Of a DNA stretch of 64,000 nt, positions 44,533-54,786 are shown piece after piece. A program made the position numbers and the translations under genes. The notes beneath the pieces are model-generated. The model worked only from the letters and a program-made list of their open reading frames with translations, did not search any database and was not told where the DNA came from. The first letter of the stretch is position 1. Each line of letters starts with the position of its first letter. The stretch spans positions 1 through 64,000 of the forward strand of contig NZ_SMAO01000005.1 in the NCBI RefSeq assembly GCF_004342175.1, read 5' to 3'. The DNA comes from Thiobaca trueperi (GTDB lineage: Bacteria > Pseudomonadota > Gammaproteobacteria > Chromatiales > Chromatiaceae).

Positions 44533-45864
44533 ATGGCCTTTAACATCGGATTGAGCGGATTGACCGCAGCGGCTGCCGATCTCAAGATAACCGGCAATAA
44601 TATCGCGAATGTCGCGACCACCGGTTTCAAGCAGTCGCGCGCTGAATTCGGTGATATTTTCACCCGTTCCTATGGGACCATCAGCAAGACCAATATCGGC
44701 GCGGGCGTGCGGCTGATCGCCTCTACGCAGCAGTTCACTCAGGGAACGCTTGAATTCACCGATAACAGTCTGGATCTGTCCATCACCGGGCGTGGTTTTT
44801 TTGTCCTGAACAGCGCGGGTAATGACGATAATACCTATACCCGCGCTGGCGCCTTTCAGGTCGATAATGAGGGATACATTGTCAATAACGGTTCACCGCC
44901 CCTGCGTCTTCAGGGGTTTCCACCGACCGATCCGACCGATCCCAACAGCCCTTTCCGTACCGGGCTGCGGTCTGATATGCAGATCAATTTGGGCGATTCG
45001 CCGCCCAATGCGACAGCTGGGATTGCTGCGCAGATCAATCTGCGTTCGGATGCCAAGCAACCGGTCGATGCCAACGGGGATCCAATACCTTTTGCAACGG
45101 ATAACCCCGACAGCTACAGTTTTTCGACCTCAACAACCGTGTACGATTCGTTGGGAACGCCACGTGCGGTCACCATGTATTTTGTCAAGGGCGAGGATCC
45201 GGGTGCCTGGGAAGTGCACGCTCAAATGGATGGTGCGATCGATCCTGACGTCTTTCCGGATGGGTCGCCGATTGCGCTTGAATTCGATACGAACGGTCTC
45301 CTGGTCAGTGAGCCTGCTACCGCACTGACGTTCGACATGGAAAACTACAATCCGCTGAATGGCGCAACGGTTGGCAAGGACGATCCCACGACCCCGATTC
45401 CTCCACCCACCACGGCTGGCGACAACATCATCACACTCGATCTCACCGGCACCACACAGTATGGCCAGCGCTATGCCGTGACCAGTCTGGAGCAGGATGG
45501 CTATACCACGGGACGTATCACGGGTGTCGATGCCGATGAAGAAGGCGTGCTCTTTATCCGCTACTCGAATGGCCGGGCGCTGCCGCTGGGTCAGGTTGCG
45601 CTGGCCGATTTCGACAATCCGCAGGGGCTCCAGCAGATCGGTGACAATTCCTGGGCTGAAACCACGGCCTCCGGCGGTCCGGTGATCTTTTCGCCCGGCA
45701 CCGGCAGTCTGGGTACCATCCAGGGCGGTGCGCTGGAGACCGCGAACGTCGATCTGGCGACCGAGCTGGTGAACCTGATTACCGCCCAGCGCAACTATCA
45801 GGCGAATTCGCAGACCATCAGCGCTGCCAATCAAGTCACCCAGACGATTCTGAATATCCGCTGA
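44533..45864 (+). CDS. flgE: Flagellar hook protein FlgE
   Basis: The 443-residue hook subunit has the N-terminal LSGLTAAAADLKITGNNIAN motif near 8-27 and a C-terminal LVNLITAQRNYQANSQTIS helix. The middle domains (D1 and D2, about 140-390) are somewhat longer than in E. coli FlgE (402). GAAGGAG lies upstream. It is cotranscribed with flgBCD. Confidence 0.95.
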   Translation: MAFNIGLSGLTAAAADLKITGNNIANVATTGFKQSRAEFGDIFTRSYGTISKTNIGAGVRLIASTQQFTQGTLEFTDNSLDLSITGRGFFVLNSAGNDDNTYTRAGAFQVDNEGYIVNNGSPPLRLQGFPPTDPTDPNSPFRTGLRSDMQINLGDSPPNATAGIAAQINLRSDAKQPVDANGDPIPFATDNPDSYSFSTSTTVYDSLGTPRAVTMYFVKGEDPGAWEVHAQMDGAIDPDVFPDGSPIALEFDTNGLLVSEPATALTFDMENYNPLNGATVGKDDPTTPIPPPTTAGDNIITLDLTGTTQYGQRYAVTSLEQDGYTTGRITGVDADEEGVLFIRYSNGRALPLGQVALADFDNPQGLQQIGDNSWAETTASGGPVIFSPGTGSLGTIQGGALETANVDLATELVNLITAQRNYQANSQTISAANQVTQTILNIR

Positions 45865-45950
45865 GACTGGACGCGAGGCGAGGCGGGCGTGTCCGGTGCG
45901 CCGGAAGCGCCCGCCCGGCCTGAACGCCCGGATCACCAGGAGCCGACACC

Positions 45951-46694
45951 ATGGACCGTTTTCTCTATCTTGCGATGTCGGGCGCCAAGGAAAATCACTA
46001 CGCGCAGGCCATCAACAACCACAACCTGGCGAACGCCAATACCCATGGCTTTCGTCAGGCGCTGGCGGATGCCTATACCGTCCCCGTGCGCGGCCCGGTG
46101 TATGACTCTCGCGACTATGTGCAGATCCGCGACGAGGCCATCGATTTCTCCAAAGGTGCGCTGCAAAGCACCGGGCGCGATCTGGATATCGCCATTGAAG
46201 GCGAGGGCTTCATCGCGGTCCAGGCGCCGGATGGCACTGAAACCTATACCCGCGCCGGCAATCTGCATATCGATTCGCTGGGTGTCCTGCGTGACGAGCG
46301 TGGTCTGGCGGTGCTCGGCGGTGGCGGCCCCATCGCGATTCCGCCCAATGAGTCGCTGCTGATCGGGACCGATGGAACCATTAGCGTGCGTCCATCAGGA
46401 TCCGGCCCGAATGCGTTGGCGGCGGTCGAGCGCATCCGTCTGGTCAATCCGGATACCAAAACCCTGAAGCGTGGAGAAGATGGCCTGCTTCGTGCTGGAG
46501 ATGGTCAGGCCGCGCCGCCTGCCGATGCCAATGTGCGGATCGTGACCGGGATGCTGGAAACCAGCAATGTGAACACGGTGCACGCCCTGACGCGCATGAT
46601 CGAGTTGTCGCGCCACTTCGAAACCCAGGTGAAGATGATGGAAAGCGCCAACAAACTGGAACAGACCCACAACCAACTCTTGTCGATCAGATAG
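45951..46694 (+). CDS. flgF: Flagellar basal-body rod protein FlgF
   Basis: The 247-residue proximal rod protein opens with MDRFLYLAMSGAKENHYAQ and has NNHNLANANTHGFRQ near 22-36. The C-terminus LTRMIELSRHFETQVKMMES is the usual rod helix. AGGAG precedes the ATG. It resembles the adjacent flgG product in layout, as expected for these paralogues. Confidence 0.95.
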   Translation: MDRFLYLAMSGAKENHYAQAINNHNLANANTHGFRQALADAYTVPVRGPVYDSRDYVQIRDEAIDFSKGALQSTGRDLDIAIEGEGFIAVQAPDGTETYTRAGNLHIDSLGVLRDERGLAVLGGGGPIAIPPNESLLIGTDGTISVRPSGSGPNALAAVERIRLVNPDTKTLKRGEDGLLRAGDGQAAPPADANVRIVTGMLETSNVNTVHALTRMIELSRHFETQVKMMESANKLEQTHNQLLSIR

Positions 46695-46727
46695 TCGGGC
46701 CGGCTGCATCGCAGGAAGGAGAAGACC

Positions 46728-47519
46728 ATGAACCAAGCGCTCTGGATCGCCAAGACCGGGCTCGACGCCCAGCAGACCCGCCTGTCCGTGGTCGCGAACA
46801 ACCTTGCCAATGTCAGCACCACCGGCTTTAAAAAAGGCCGGGCGGTCTTCGAGGATCTGATCTATCAGACCATCCGCCAGCCCGGTGCCCAAGCCACGCA
46901 GGAGGCGCAACTACCCTCCGGCCTGACGCTGGGCATGGGTGTACGCACGGTGGCGACTGAAAAGCTTTTTTCGCAGGGCGGGTTCGTGCAGACCGAAAAC
47001 TCGCTCGACCTCGCCATTGAAGGGCGCGGTTTCTTCCAGATCCTCATGCCCAATGGCGACATCGGTTATACCCGCGATGGTGGTTTCCAGATCAATGCCA
47101 ACGGCGAGGTGGTGATGTCCAACGGCTATCCCTTGCAACCCGGGATTGTGGTGCCGGAAAACGCCCTGGCGATCGCGATCGGCAAGGATGGCACGGTTTC
47201 GGCGCAGATACCCGGTCAGGCTGAATCGCAGCAATTGGGTCAGGTTCAGCTTGCTGACTTCGTCAACCCCGCCGGATTGCAGGCGATGGGGGAAAATCTT
47301 TTTCTGGAGACCGGCGCCTCCGGTGCGGTGCAGACCGCCAGCCCCGGACAGAATGGGGTCGGTACCGTGATTCAGGGTGCCCTAGAGACGAGCAACGTCA
47401 ACATGGCCGAAGAGCTGGTCCAGATGATCGAGACTCAGCGCTCCTACGAGGTCAATTCCAAGGCGGTGTCGGCAGCGGATCAGATGTTGCAGTTCGTCAA
47501 TAACAACCTCGCTCGCTAG
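46728..47519 (+). CDS. flgG: Flagellar distal rod protein FlgG
   Basis: The 263-residue distal rod subunit has [20 protein letters not shown] near 5-24, [15 protein letters not shown] near 29-43, and the C-terminal [20 protein letters not shown] helix. Length is normal. AAGGAG precedes the ATG and flgH begins one base after the stop. Confidence 0.96.
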   Translation: MNQALWIAKTGLDAQQTRLSVVANNLANVSTTGFKKGRAVFEDLIYQTIRQPGAQATQEAQLPSGLTLGMGVRTVATEKLFSQGGFVQTENSLDLAIEGRGFFQILMPNGDIGYTRDGGFQINANGEVVMSNGYPLQPGIVVPENALAIAIGKDGTVSAQIPGQAESQQLGQVQLADFVNPAGLQAMGENLFLETGASGAVQTASPGQNGVGTVIQGALETSNVNMAEELVQMIETQRSYEVNSKAVSAADQMLQFVNNNLAR

Positions 47520-47520
47520 G

Positions 47521-48222
47521 ATGACGATCATGACTCCCCCGTTCCGTTTCATCCTGGGGCTGGTCGCTGTCCATCTCACAGCCTGTTCCACCCTCAATCC
47601 TCCCAAGCCCGGCGATTCAGTGGAATATCGCCCTGCCGCGCCCATTGTTCCCATTCCGCCAGCATCCAATCATGGCGCCATCTTTCAGTCCGTACAGGGA
47701 CAGGGTTTGTTCGAGGACTACAAGGCGCGTCGGGTTGGCGATCTGGTTACCGTCGTTTTGGCCGAGAATACCAACGCCAAAAAGTCGGCGGTGACTTCGA
47801 CCGCGAAAAAAGGCGAAATGGATCTGGGATTAGGCAGCCTAAGCGTCGCCGGTCAGCCGATCATCAGCAACGGATTGGATCTGTTCGCCGCGACGTCCAA
47901 AGGGGATCGCTCCTTCGATGGTTCCGGCAATTCAGCTCAAAGTAATCAGCTTAGCGGTGAGATCACCGTCACCGTTGCGGAGGTTCTGCCGAATGGCAAT
48001 CTGGTGGTGCAGGGCGAAAAGTGGCTGGGTATCAATCAGGGCAACGAATTCGTGCGTCTGCGCGGCATCATTCGTCCGGTGGACATCAGCGCCGCCAATA
48101 GCGTGCAGTCAACCCAGGTTGCCAATGCGCAGCTTTATTACGGCGGGACCGGCGCGATTCCGGACAGCAATGCGCAGGGCTGGCTTTCACGTTTCTTCAA
48201 TAGTCCGGTGTGGCCGTTTTAA
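47521..48222 (+). CDS. flgH: Flagellar L-ring lipoprotein FlgH
   Basis: The 233-residue precursor of the outer-membrane L-ring has a lipobox LTAC with Cys22, then the family motif QGLFEDYKARRVGDLVTVVL near 61-80 and NPNGNLVVQG-type sequence near 157. It forms the bushing around the rod. The ATG at 47521 is one base after flgG; an internal ATG at 47530 fits the AGGA spacing better and may be the true start (three residues shorter). Confidence 0.95.
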   Translation: MTIMTPPFRFILGLVAVHLTACSTLNPPKPGDSVEYRPAAPIVPIPPASNHGAIFQSVQGQGLFEDYKARRVGDLVTVVLAENTNAKKSAVTSTAKKGEMDLGLGSLSVAGQPIISNGLDLFAATSKGDRSFDGSGNSAQSNQLSGEITVTVAEVLPNGNLVVQGEKWLGINQGNEFVRLRGIIRPVDISAANSVQSTQVANAQLYYGGTGAIPDSNAQGWLSRFFNSPVWPF

Positions 48223-48369
48223 GAGCTTATCTGTCCGGAATGGCCGAGTTGTAATCGGCCTGTGGGTTTCGGTCACAGGGTCGAAACGCCGAGTGCAACT
48301 TGGCGATCCCGGGCAACAAACAGTCCTTTGATAGACCCTCAGGGCGCTACCAAAATAACGAGGCATATC

Positions 48370-49545
48370 ATGAACACGAGCCCATCCATCCTGCGCGGTG
48401 TCCTGCTTGCCGGTCTCTGTCTGGCAATGACCGATCTCTCTGCCGGTAACGAACGGGCGGACGGCAACTCATTCGTCGCCAATGCAAGCAGCGCAGCGGG
48501 CGATGAGCGGATCAAGGATCTCGCCACCATCGCCGGGGTGCGCGACAACCAACTGGTCGGCTACGGTCTGGTGGTGGGTCTCGACGGTAGCGGCGACCAG
48601 ACGACTCAGGCGCCCTTTACCGTGCAGAGTCTCAAGAACATGCTGGGACAGCTTGGCGTGACCGTTCCGCCCAATGTCAATCCGCAGCTCAAGAATGTGG
48701 CAGCGGTGATGGTCACCGCCGATCTGCCGCCCTTCGCCAAGCCCGGACAGCGCATGGACATCACGGTGTCCTCGCTCGGCAATGCCAAGAGCCTGCGCGG
48801 CGGAACCCTGCTGATGACGCCGATGAAAGGCGCGGACGGTCAGATCTATGCCATGGCCCAGGGCAACCTGACCGTTGGCGGTTTTGGTGCCGGCGGGGCC
48901 GATGGCAGCAGTGTCACCGTCAACGTCCCCAGCGTCGGGCGCATCCCCAACGGGGCGACGGTCGAGCGTGAAGTGCCGACCGCCTTTACGCAGGGCGATT
49001 CGCTGGTGCTCAATCTCAAGCGTTCGGATTTCACCACGGCCAACCGCATGTCGGAGGTCATCAATCAGAACTTCGGCGGCGATGTCGCCCAGCCGCTCGA
49101 CGGCTCCTCGGTGCAGGTGCGCGCGCCGATCGATCCGGGTCAGCGTGTCGCCTTCGTGTCGATGCTCGAAAACCTGACGGTGGCGACCGGCGAGCCCCCG
49201 GCGCGCGTGGTCATCAATGCGCGGACCGGCACCATCGTCATCGGCGCGGGCGTCAAGGTGACGCCGGCAGCGGTCACGCATGGCAGTCTGACGGTCACCA
49301 TCAGCGAGAATCCGGCGGTGTCGCAGCCCGGCGCCTTCGCGGGTGGCCGGACAGCCGTTGTGCCGCAGACCGATATCAACGTGGAACAGGGCAAAAACCG
49401 GATGTTCCTCTTTGCGCCGGGAACCACCCTGGGTGAGATCGTCCAGGCTGTGAACGATGTCGGCGCCGCGCCCGGCGATCTGGTGGCCATCCTCGAAGCC
49501 CTGCGCGAAGCCGGCTCACTGCGCGCAGATCTGGTCGTGATCTGA
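48370..49545 (+). CDS. flgI: Flagellar P-ring protein FlgI
   Basis: The 391-residue periplasmic precursor has a signal peptide (hydrophobic run to about 25). Conserved regions are [20 protein letters not shown] near 47-66, [20 protein letters not shown] near 120-139, and the C-terminal [18 protein letters not shown]. It builds the P-ring with help from FlgA. The ATG at 48370 has GAGG upstream; an earlier in-frame start is unsupported. Confidence 0.95.
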   Translation: MNTSPSILRGVLLAGLCLAMTDLSAGNERADGNSFVANASSAAGDERIKDLATIAGVRDNQLVGYGLVVGLDGSGDQTTQAPFTVQSLKNMLGQLGVTVPPNVNPQLKNVAAVMVTADLPPFAKPGQRMDITVSSLGNAKSLRGGTLLMTPMKGADGQIYAMAQGNLTVGGFGAGGADGSSVTVNVPSVGRIPNGATVEREVPTAFTQGDSLVLNLKRSDFTTANRMSEVINQNFGGDVAQPLDGSSVQVRAPIDPGQRVAFVSMLENLTVATGEPPARVVINARTGTIVIGAGVKVTPAAVTHGSLTVTISENPAVSQPGAFAGGRTAVVPQTDINVEQGKNRMFLFAPGTTLGEIVQAVNDVGAAPGDLVAILEALREAGSLRADLVVI

Positions 49546-49551
49546 GCCGCC

Positions 49552-50595
49552 ATGCTGTCCACCAGCGCGCCAATCCGTTCAGGCCGGTCGGCGGGCGAGC
49601 CCGTCCCGACCGGACTGGTGAGCGATCCGGCGAGCTTCGGGGCGCTGGCGAAGTCCGCGCGGTCGGGTGATCGGGCGGGGATCGAGGGCGCGGCGCGGGC
49701 CTTCGAGTCGCTCTTGCTGGGACAGATGCTCAAGCAGATGCGCACGGCCTCGCTGGGCGGCGGGTTGTTCGATTCCGAACAGACCAAACTCTATCAGGAT
49801 CTCTATGATCAGCAGGTGGCGAGCACACTCAGCGAAGGCGAGGGGATGGGCATCCGCAAGGCGCTGTTACGCCAGCTAGCTCCCGAGTCGATGGATGGCT
49901 CTGGCGCGTCCGCCGCCAGGGAGCTGAAAGTCCCCGAGCGCAATCCTACGCTCTTGAGCCTCAGGCGTCGGGAAGTTGACGCCGCCAGCACCGAAGACGC
50001 CGGGACACCGGCGGTCCCGGCAACCCGCGCTGCGTCCGCAGACCAGAGCGGCGTTAGCGCCGTTCAGGGGCAATGGCCGCCGCGCAGTCCGGCTGAATTT
50101 CTTGCCTATCTCAAACCCTATGCCGATCAGGCCGCTGAGGCGCTGGGGATGGATACCAGCGTACTCTTGGCACAAAGCGCGCTAGAGACCGGCTGGGGCA
50201 AGCATGTACCACGTCACGCGGACGGACGCAGCAGCTTCAATCTGTTCGGCATCAAGGCTGATCGGAGCTGGGAGGGCGACAAGGTTTCCGTGGGTACGCT
50301 GGAATATCGCAATGGCGTGGCACAGCGCGAGCAGGCGAGGTTTCGCGCCTATGAGAGTCCGGCAGAGTCGTTCATTGATTATGTCGCCTTTCTGCGTCGC
50401 AACCCGCGTTATCGGGGTGCGCTGGCGAGCACCACTGGCGAGGATTTCATCCGTGGTCTGCAACAGGCCGGTTACGCGACCGATCCGGGTTATGCGTCTA
50501 AAATACTGGGTATCCGTGACCGGCTTGAGCGCCTGAGCGCCAGCATCGATGCTCAAGTCTTCACTGCGCAGGCCGATACCAGAGCAGAAGGCTGA
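49552..50595 (+). CDS. flgJ: Flagellar rod-cap and muramidase FlgJ
   Basis: The 347-residue protein has an N-terminal rod-capping domain (about 40-110; AFESLLLGQMLKQMRTAS) and a C-terminal glucosaminidase domain (about 185-340; SALETGWGKHV carries the catalytic Glu, followed by FNLFGIKAD). It cuts murein so the rod can pass. This dual-domain form is typical of beta- and gammaproteobacteria. It starts six bases after flgI. Confidence 0.95.
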   Translation: MLSTSAPIRSGRSAGEPVPTGLVSDPASFGALAKSARSGDRAGIEGAARAFESLLLGQMLKQMRTASLGGGLFDSEQTKLYQDLYDQQVASTLSEGEGMGIRKALLRQLAPESMDGSGASAARELKVPERNPTLLSLRRREVDAASTEDAGTPAVPATRAASADQSGVSAVQGQWPPRSPAEFLAYLKPYADQAAEALGMDTSVLLAQSALETGWGKHVPRHADGRSSFNLFGIKADRSWEGDKVSVGTLEYRNGVAQREQARFRAYESPAESFIDYVAFLRRNPRYRGALASTTGEDFIRGLQQAGYATDPGYASKILGIRDRLERLSASIDAQVFTAQADTRAEG

Positions 50596-50609
50596 TGAAT
50601 ATGTTTTTT

Positions 50610-50670
50610 GACAGGATTAACAGGATTTTTTAAGCCCTTGTTAAATCATGTTAATCCTGTAAATCCTGTC
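50610..50670. repeat. GACAGGATTAACAGGATT-type inverted repeat
   Basis: GACAGGATTAACAGGATT (50610-50627) faces ATGTTAATCCTGTAAATCCTGTC ending at 50670, interrupted only by short AT-rich sequence. It fills most of the flgJ-flgK gap and could form a hairpin in the flagellar transcript. The same family occurs at 12415 and 21847. Confidence 0.85.
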
Positions 50671-50717
50671 TAAAATTCAAATCGGCAATTCAAATCGGCG
50701 GCGAACGGGGAAAGGCC

Positions 50718-52889
50718 ATGAGCGTATTAGGAACGGGGATCACGGGTCTGCTGGCCTTCCAGCGCGCCATGGCGACCACCAGCCATAACATCGCCAATGC
50801 CGCCACCGAAGGCTATAGCCGTCAGAAGGTCGATTTTGCCGCCAACACCCCGCAGCGGCTCGGCAGCGCCTATGTGGGCACCGGGGTTCAGATTACGGGC
50901 ATCCGGCGGCTCCAGAGTGACCTCGTCGATACCCAGTTGCGCACCCATCTCACCAGCAACGCCAACGGACAGGTGCGCGCCGCCTTCGCCGAGCGGCTTG
51001 ATCGTCTGCTTGCTGACGAAACCACGGGCGTGATGCCGACCTTGGAGAGTTTTTTTGCCTCCACCCATGATGTCGCCAGCGATCCGACCTCGCTCCCCGA
51101 GCGGATGGTCATGCTCAATGAGGCCGAAACCCTGGTGGGGCGTTTTGCTGCGGTCAATAACCAGATCGAGGAACAGCGTAACCTGGTCAACGGTCAGATC
51201 CAAAGTTCCGTGTCTGAAATCAATCAGTACGCGCAATCCATTGCCGATATCAATGGCCGGATCGTGGCGCGTTCCACGAGCGGTTCGCCAGCCAATGATC
51301 TGCTCGATCAGCGCGATGTGCTCCTGAATAAACTGTCCGAAAAGGTCGATCTTTCGCTCACGCGACAGGAAGACGGCGCGGTCAATGTCTTCATCGGTAC
51401 TGGTCAGGCGCTGGTGATGGGGGGCAGCGCCAATCAACTGGTCACCTCGAATTTCTCGGGCGACCCGATGAATCCGGATATCGGAATCAGGATCGGGAGT
51501 GGTCAGCCAATGAACATCACCCGCTTCATGAGTGGCGGCGAGATTGGCGGTTTGCTGGATACCCGTACCAATCTGCTCAATACCTCGCAGAATGAACTCG
51601 GACTGATCAGCCTGACGCTGGCGACCAAATTCAACGAACAGAACGGTCTGGGTCTGGATCTCAATGGCGAGTTGGGCCAGGACATCTTCAAGCTGCCGGA
51701 GGTCGTGGTCAATACCGGGGTCGGTAATGTTGCGACCGGCTCGCCCGGCGTAACCATCGGCGATGTCACCCAGCTCACCCCGAGCGATTATCGGTTGAGC
51801 CACAACGGCACCGATTTTCAATTGATGCGGCTGCCCGATAACACGTCAGTGACATTGACGCCGGATCCAGACGATCCGGACATCCTGATCGGCGATGGTC
51901 TGCGCATCAATACCGCCAGCATCGCTGGTCCGGAATCAGGTGATAGCTGGCTGATCCAGCCGACGCGTTTTGCCGCCAGCCGACTGGAGGTCGCGATGAC
52001 GGATCCAGCGGGGATTGCAGCGGCCTCCGGTGCACTGGCTGACGCCGCCAACAAGGGCGACGCGCGTCTGACGGATCTGCGTCTCAGCGATGACCCGACT
52101 CTCATCACGCCCGATACCTATCTGCCAGCGGCGGTGGTTGCCAGTACCGATCCTGCTGGCGACACCTTTCTCAATCTCGTGCGCCCAAGTTATGGCCCAG
52201 ATGCTGGCGGGGCAACTGTTGAAGCCTTCCGCGTCCTGGATCCCGAACATGCCGATCTCCTGACGCCGGTAGACGTGACCTTCGATGCGGCGAAACAGCA
52301 GTTCGTGGTGGGCGAGGAGCGTTTTGCGCTCGACCCGTCCGGCACCACCACCATCCAGGCCAATGGTTGGGAACTGAAGGTCAAGGGCACGCCGACGGAT
52401 GCCGATCCACTGGTCACGGAGCCCGCGTTCAACATTACAGTTACGCCGACCGCCGTGACCACACCCCAACCTGCGACCACAACCATCAATGGCCCTGGTT
52501 GGGAACTGGACATTCGCGGCACGCCCGACGCAAATGATCTCTTCACGGTCGAGCTCAGCAAAAATCGCCAGGGCGACAACCGCAACATGCTGGCGATGTC
52601 TGTCTTGCAGGATGAACGTCTGGTGCAGGGACAGACGACCTTTCAGGCCAGCTATAACACCATTCTGTCGGATGTGGGCACCGAGACGCGCCGGGCGCAG
52701 ATCACCCGCGATTCCAGCGCCACCCTGCTGGCGTCAGCGCAGGAGCAGCGGGAGGCGATCTCGGGTGTGAATCTGGACGAGGAAGCCGCCAACCTGATCC
52801 GTTTCCAGCAGGCTTATCAGGCCGCCGCGCAGGTGATTGCGGTTTCCAACAGCATGTTCGACACACTGCTCAACGCCGTCCGGCGCTAA
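50718..52889 (+). CDS. flgK: Flagellar hook-associated protein FlgK
   Basis: The 723-residue hook-filament junction protein has the N-terminal LGTGITGLLAFQRAMATTSH motif near 4-23 with NIANAATEGYSRQ, and the C-terminal EEAANLIRFQQAYQAAAQVI helix near 690. It is about 175 residues longer than E. coli FlgK. The extra length lies in the middle, where TTTIQANGWELKVKGTP (52348) and TTTINGPGWELDIRGTP (52478) are a diverged duplication 44 residues apart. The stop TAA coincides with the edge of a paired insertion element. Confidence 0.93.
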   Translation: MSVLGTGITGLLAFQRAMATTSHNIANAATEGYSRQKVDFAANTPQRLGSAYVGTGVQITGIRRLQSDLVDTQLRTHLTSNANGQVRAAFAERLDRLLADETTGVMPTLESFFASTHDVASDPTSLPERMVMLNEAETLVGRFAAVNNQIEEQRNLVNGQIQSSVSEINQYAQSIADINGRIVARSTSGSPANDLLDQRDVLLNKLSEKVDLSLTRQEDGAVNVFIGTGQALVMGGSANQLVTSNFSGDPMNPDIGIRIGSGQPMNITRFMSGGEIGGLLDTRTNLLNTSQNELGLISLTLATKFNEQNGLGLDLNGELGQDIFKLPEVVVNTGVGNVATGSPGVTIGDVTQLTPSDYRLSHNGTDFQLMRLPDNTSVTLTPDPDDPDILIGDGLRINTASIAGPESGDSWLIQPTRFAASRLEVAMTDPAGIAAASGALADAANKGDARLTDLRLSDDPTLITPDTYLPAAVVASTDPAGDTFLNLVRPSYGPDAGGATVEAFRVLDPEHADLLTPVDVTFDAAKQQFVVGEERFALDPSGTTTIQANGWELKVKGTPTDADPLVTEPAFNITVTPTAVTTPQPATTTINGPGWELDIRGTPDANDLFTVELSKNRQGDNRNMLAMSVLQDERLVQGQTTFQASYNTILSDVGTETRRAQITRDSSATLLASAQEQREAISGVNLDEEAANLIRFQQAYQAAAQVIAVSNSMFDTLLNAVRR

Positions 52890-53082
52890 ACCGCGTTCAG
52901 CGTGACAGGCGTTGTTTCAAGTGAGGATCGGCCTTGCGGCGACCAATGATTTTCGGTGCGACGCGGTTTAGGTGAAATTTTTAACATTAATCGTTTAAAC
53001 CGCGTCATCACTGACGTCCATCCGTTGCCAGTGAGACCGGACCAGTGCACAAACACCGCATGCCGTAACGGACGCGGTTTTA
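52887..53082. mobile_element. Paired inverted MITE-like element, copy 5
   Basis: Modules at 52887-52970 and 52995-53082 flank an AT-rich spacer. The left edge TAAACCGCG is preceded by C, not T, so only TA is shared at this edge. Removing the pair joins CGGCGCTA to AGAGGGCG, which gives the flgK stop followed at once by the flgL ribosome site and ATG: a 13-bp gap typical of this operon. Confidence 0.85.
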
Positions 53083-53095
53083 AGAGGGCGAAGCG

Positions 53096-54382
53096 ATGCG
53101 GATCTCCACGGCTCAGATTTTTCAGTCCGGCCTCGCCACCATGCAGCGTGCGCAGGTGGATCTCAACCATACCAGCCTGCAGATGGCCACCGGTCGGCGC
53201 ATCCTGACCCCCTCCGACGATCCCAGCGGTGCGGCGCAGTCCGTCCAGTTGAATGCCGCTGTCAAGGCGACCGAGCAGTATCAGCGTAACAGCGATTACG
53301 CCAAACCCAAGCTCGAACTGGAAGAGTCGCAGATGATCGCGCTTGACAATTACATGCAACGGGCGCGTGAATTGGTCGTCGCTGGCAACAGCGACAGCTA
53401 TAACCAGGAAAACCGCAACTATATCGCCAGTGAGATCCGCCAGCTTCGCGACGATATTTTCGGTCTTGCCAATACTCAGGACGCCAACGGCGAGTATCTG
53501 TTCGGCGGCACCCGTCTGGAAAAGGCGCCATTCGTGGCCGGCGACGAGAAGCAGGTGTCCTATGTCGGCGCCGAGGGCGCTGGCGCCGTCCGCGAGATCG
53601 CCATCACCAGCAATCGCCGGATCGCTGCCGGCGATACCGGCGATTATGTCTTCATGGAGATCCCCGAACGGAGCGGTCTGCTGACGGAGGTGGTGCCGAA
53701 ATCAAATCCACCTAACAGCCCTAATTTGAAGGTGCCGGGCGTAGACATGAAAAGCGAGGTTGCGAATCTGCAGGAATCACTGGACAGCGCAGGTCAAACC
53801 TTCCGCATCGTTTTTGAAGAAGATGGTGGCGCCATGACATATAAGGTGCTCGATCCTGATGGCAATTCGGTCAAGGACAGCAACGGCAATCTGATTGGTG
53901 GCCCTTATATCGCCAACGAGCCGATCGAATTCGCCGGTCGCCGGGTCACGCTGTCGGTGCCAAATACAACCCCTCCGACCGTTCCCGGCGATGGAGACGA
54001 ACTCATCTCCCGCCCCGTCAAGCAGATCAGCATCTTCCAGACGCTCGACGACATCGCCACGGCCTTCGAGAAATCGTTGCAGGGCAACGAAAGCCGCGAG
54101 GCCTTATCGCAGGCCAGCAGCATTGCGCTGCGCAATCTCGATGCGGGGCTTGAGCGGGTCAATGAAGTCCGCACTTCAGTCGGTGTGCGTCTGAACTCGC
54201 TGGACACCCAGAGCGATCTCAATGACCAGCGGCTGGTGGATCTCAAAACCACGCTGTCGGAGGTGCGCGATCTCGATTATGCCGACGCCATCAGTCGCTT
54301 CAAGCTCCAGGAAGTGGTGCTGCAGGCGGCCCAGCAGAGCTACGTACAGGTCAGTCGGCTGTCGCTGTTCGATTTCCTGTGA
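53096..54382 (+). CDS. flgL: Flagellar hook-associated protein FlgL
   Basis: The 428-residue junction protein has the flagellin-like N-terminus MRISTAQIFQSGLATMQRAQ and a C-terminal LQEVVLQAAQQSYVQVSRLS helix. It joins FlgK to the filament. It is about 110 residues longer than E. coli FlgL because of an enlarged central domain (about 140-320). GAGGG seven bases upstream sets the start. It is the last gene of this flagellar run. Confidence 0.94.
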   Translation: MRISTAQIFQSGLATMQRAQVDLNHTSLQMATGRRILTPSDDPSGAAQSVQLNAAVKATEQYQRNSDYAKPKLELEESQMIALDNYMQRARELVVAGNSDSYNQENRNYIASEIRQLRDDIFGLANTQDANGEYLFGGTRLEKAPFVAGDEKQVSYVGAEGAGAVREIAITSNRRIAAGDTGDYVFMEIPERSGLLTEVVPKSNPPNSPNLKVPGVDMKSEVANLQESLDSAGQTFRIVFEEDGGAMTYKVLDPDGNSVKDSNGNLIGGPYIANEPIEFAGRRVTLSVPNTTPPTVPGDGDELISRPVKQISIFQTLDDIATAFEKSLQGNESREALSQASSIALRNLDAGLERVNEVRTSVGVRLNSLDTQSDLNDQRLVDLKTTLSEVRDLDYADAISRFKLQEVVLQAAQQSYVQVSRLSLFDFL

Positions 54383-54421
54383 CCAGTGGCGTGAAGTTGC
54401 GCCGTTTATCCCGGCGCCGGT

Positions 54422-54754
54422 TCACCTGTCCAGTATTCCATAAGCCTTCCGCATCCGGTCTGGTCTTTCCATGGTGGTGACGGCTTGAGTCTCCATCAGC
54501 ATTTTTCCCAGCGTCTGCTGACGGGCGGCGGCCCGCGAGGCGATGAACGCCTCCTGCGCACGCACGGCGCTCAAGCGACCGGCGTCTTCTTCCGTGAGTG
54601 TTGCGGCCCCTGCATCCTCAATGATGCGCGTGATGAGCGCCGAGCGCCGTTTCTGGATTTTTTCCACCATCGCCCAGTCTTCCCCGCTTGCCGCCTGCTG
54701 CATCTGCTCAGTGGCGGCGGTCAGGTCCGTGATCAGGTCTGTGACATCTGGCAT
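54422..54754 (-). CDS. FliT-like flagellar chaperone (tentative)
   Basis: This 110-residue, all-helical protein has DWAMVEKIQKRRSALITRII near 26-45, the spacing seen in FliT-type chaperones for the filament cap protein FliD. Its position next to flgL, convergent, fits a motility role. Similarity is weak; it could be another small helical regulator. FliD is not encoded in this window. Confidence 0.5.
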   Translation of the reverse strand: MPDVTDLITDLTAATEQMQQAASGEDWAMVEKIQKRRSALITRIIEDAGAATLTEEDAGRLSAVRAQEAFIASRAAARQQTLGKMLMETQAVTTMERPDRMRKAYGILDR

Positions 54755-54786
54755 TGGTCAACTCTCAAAATGTGGGCCGTGCTGGA

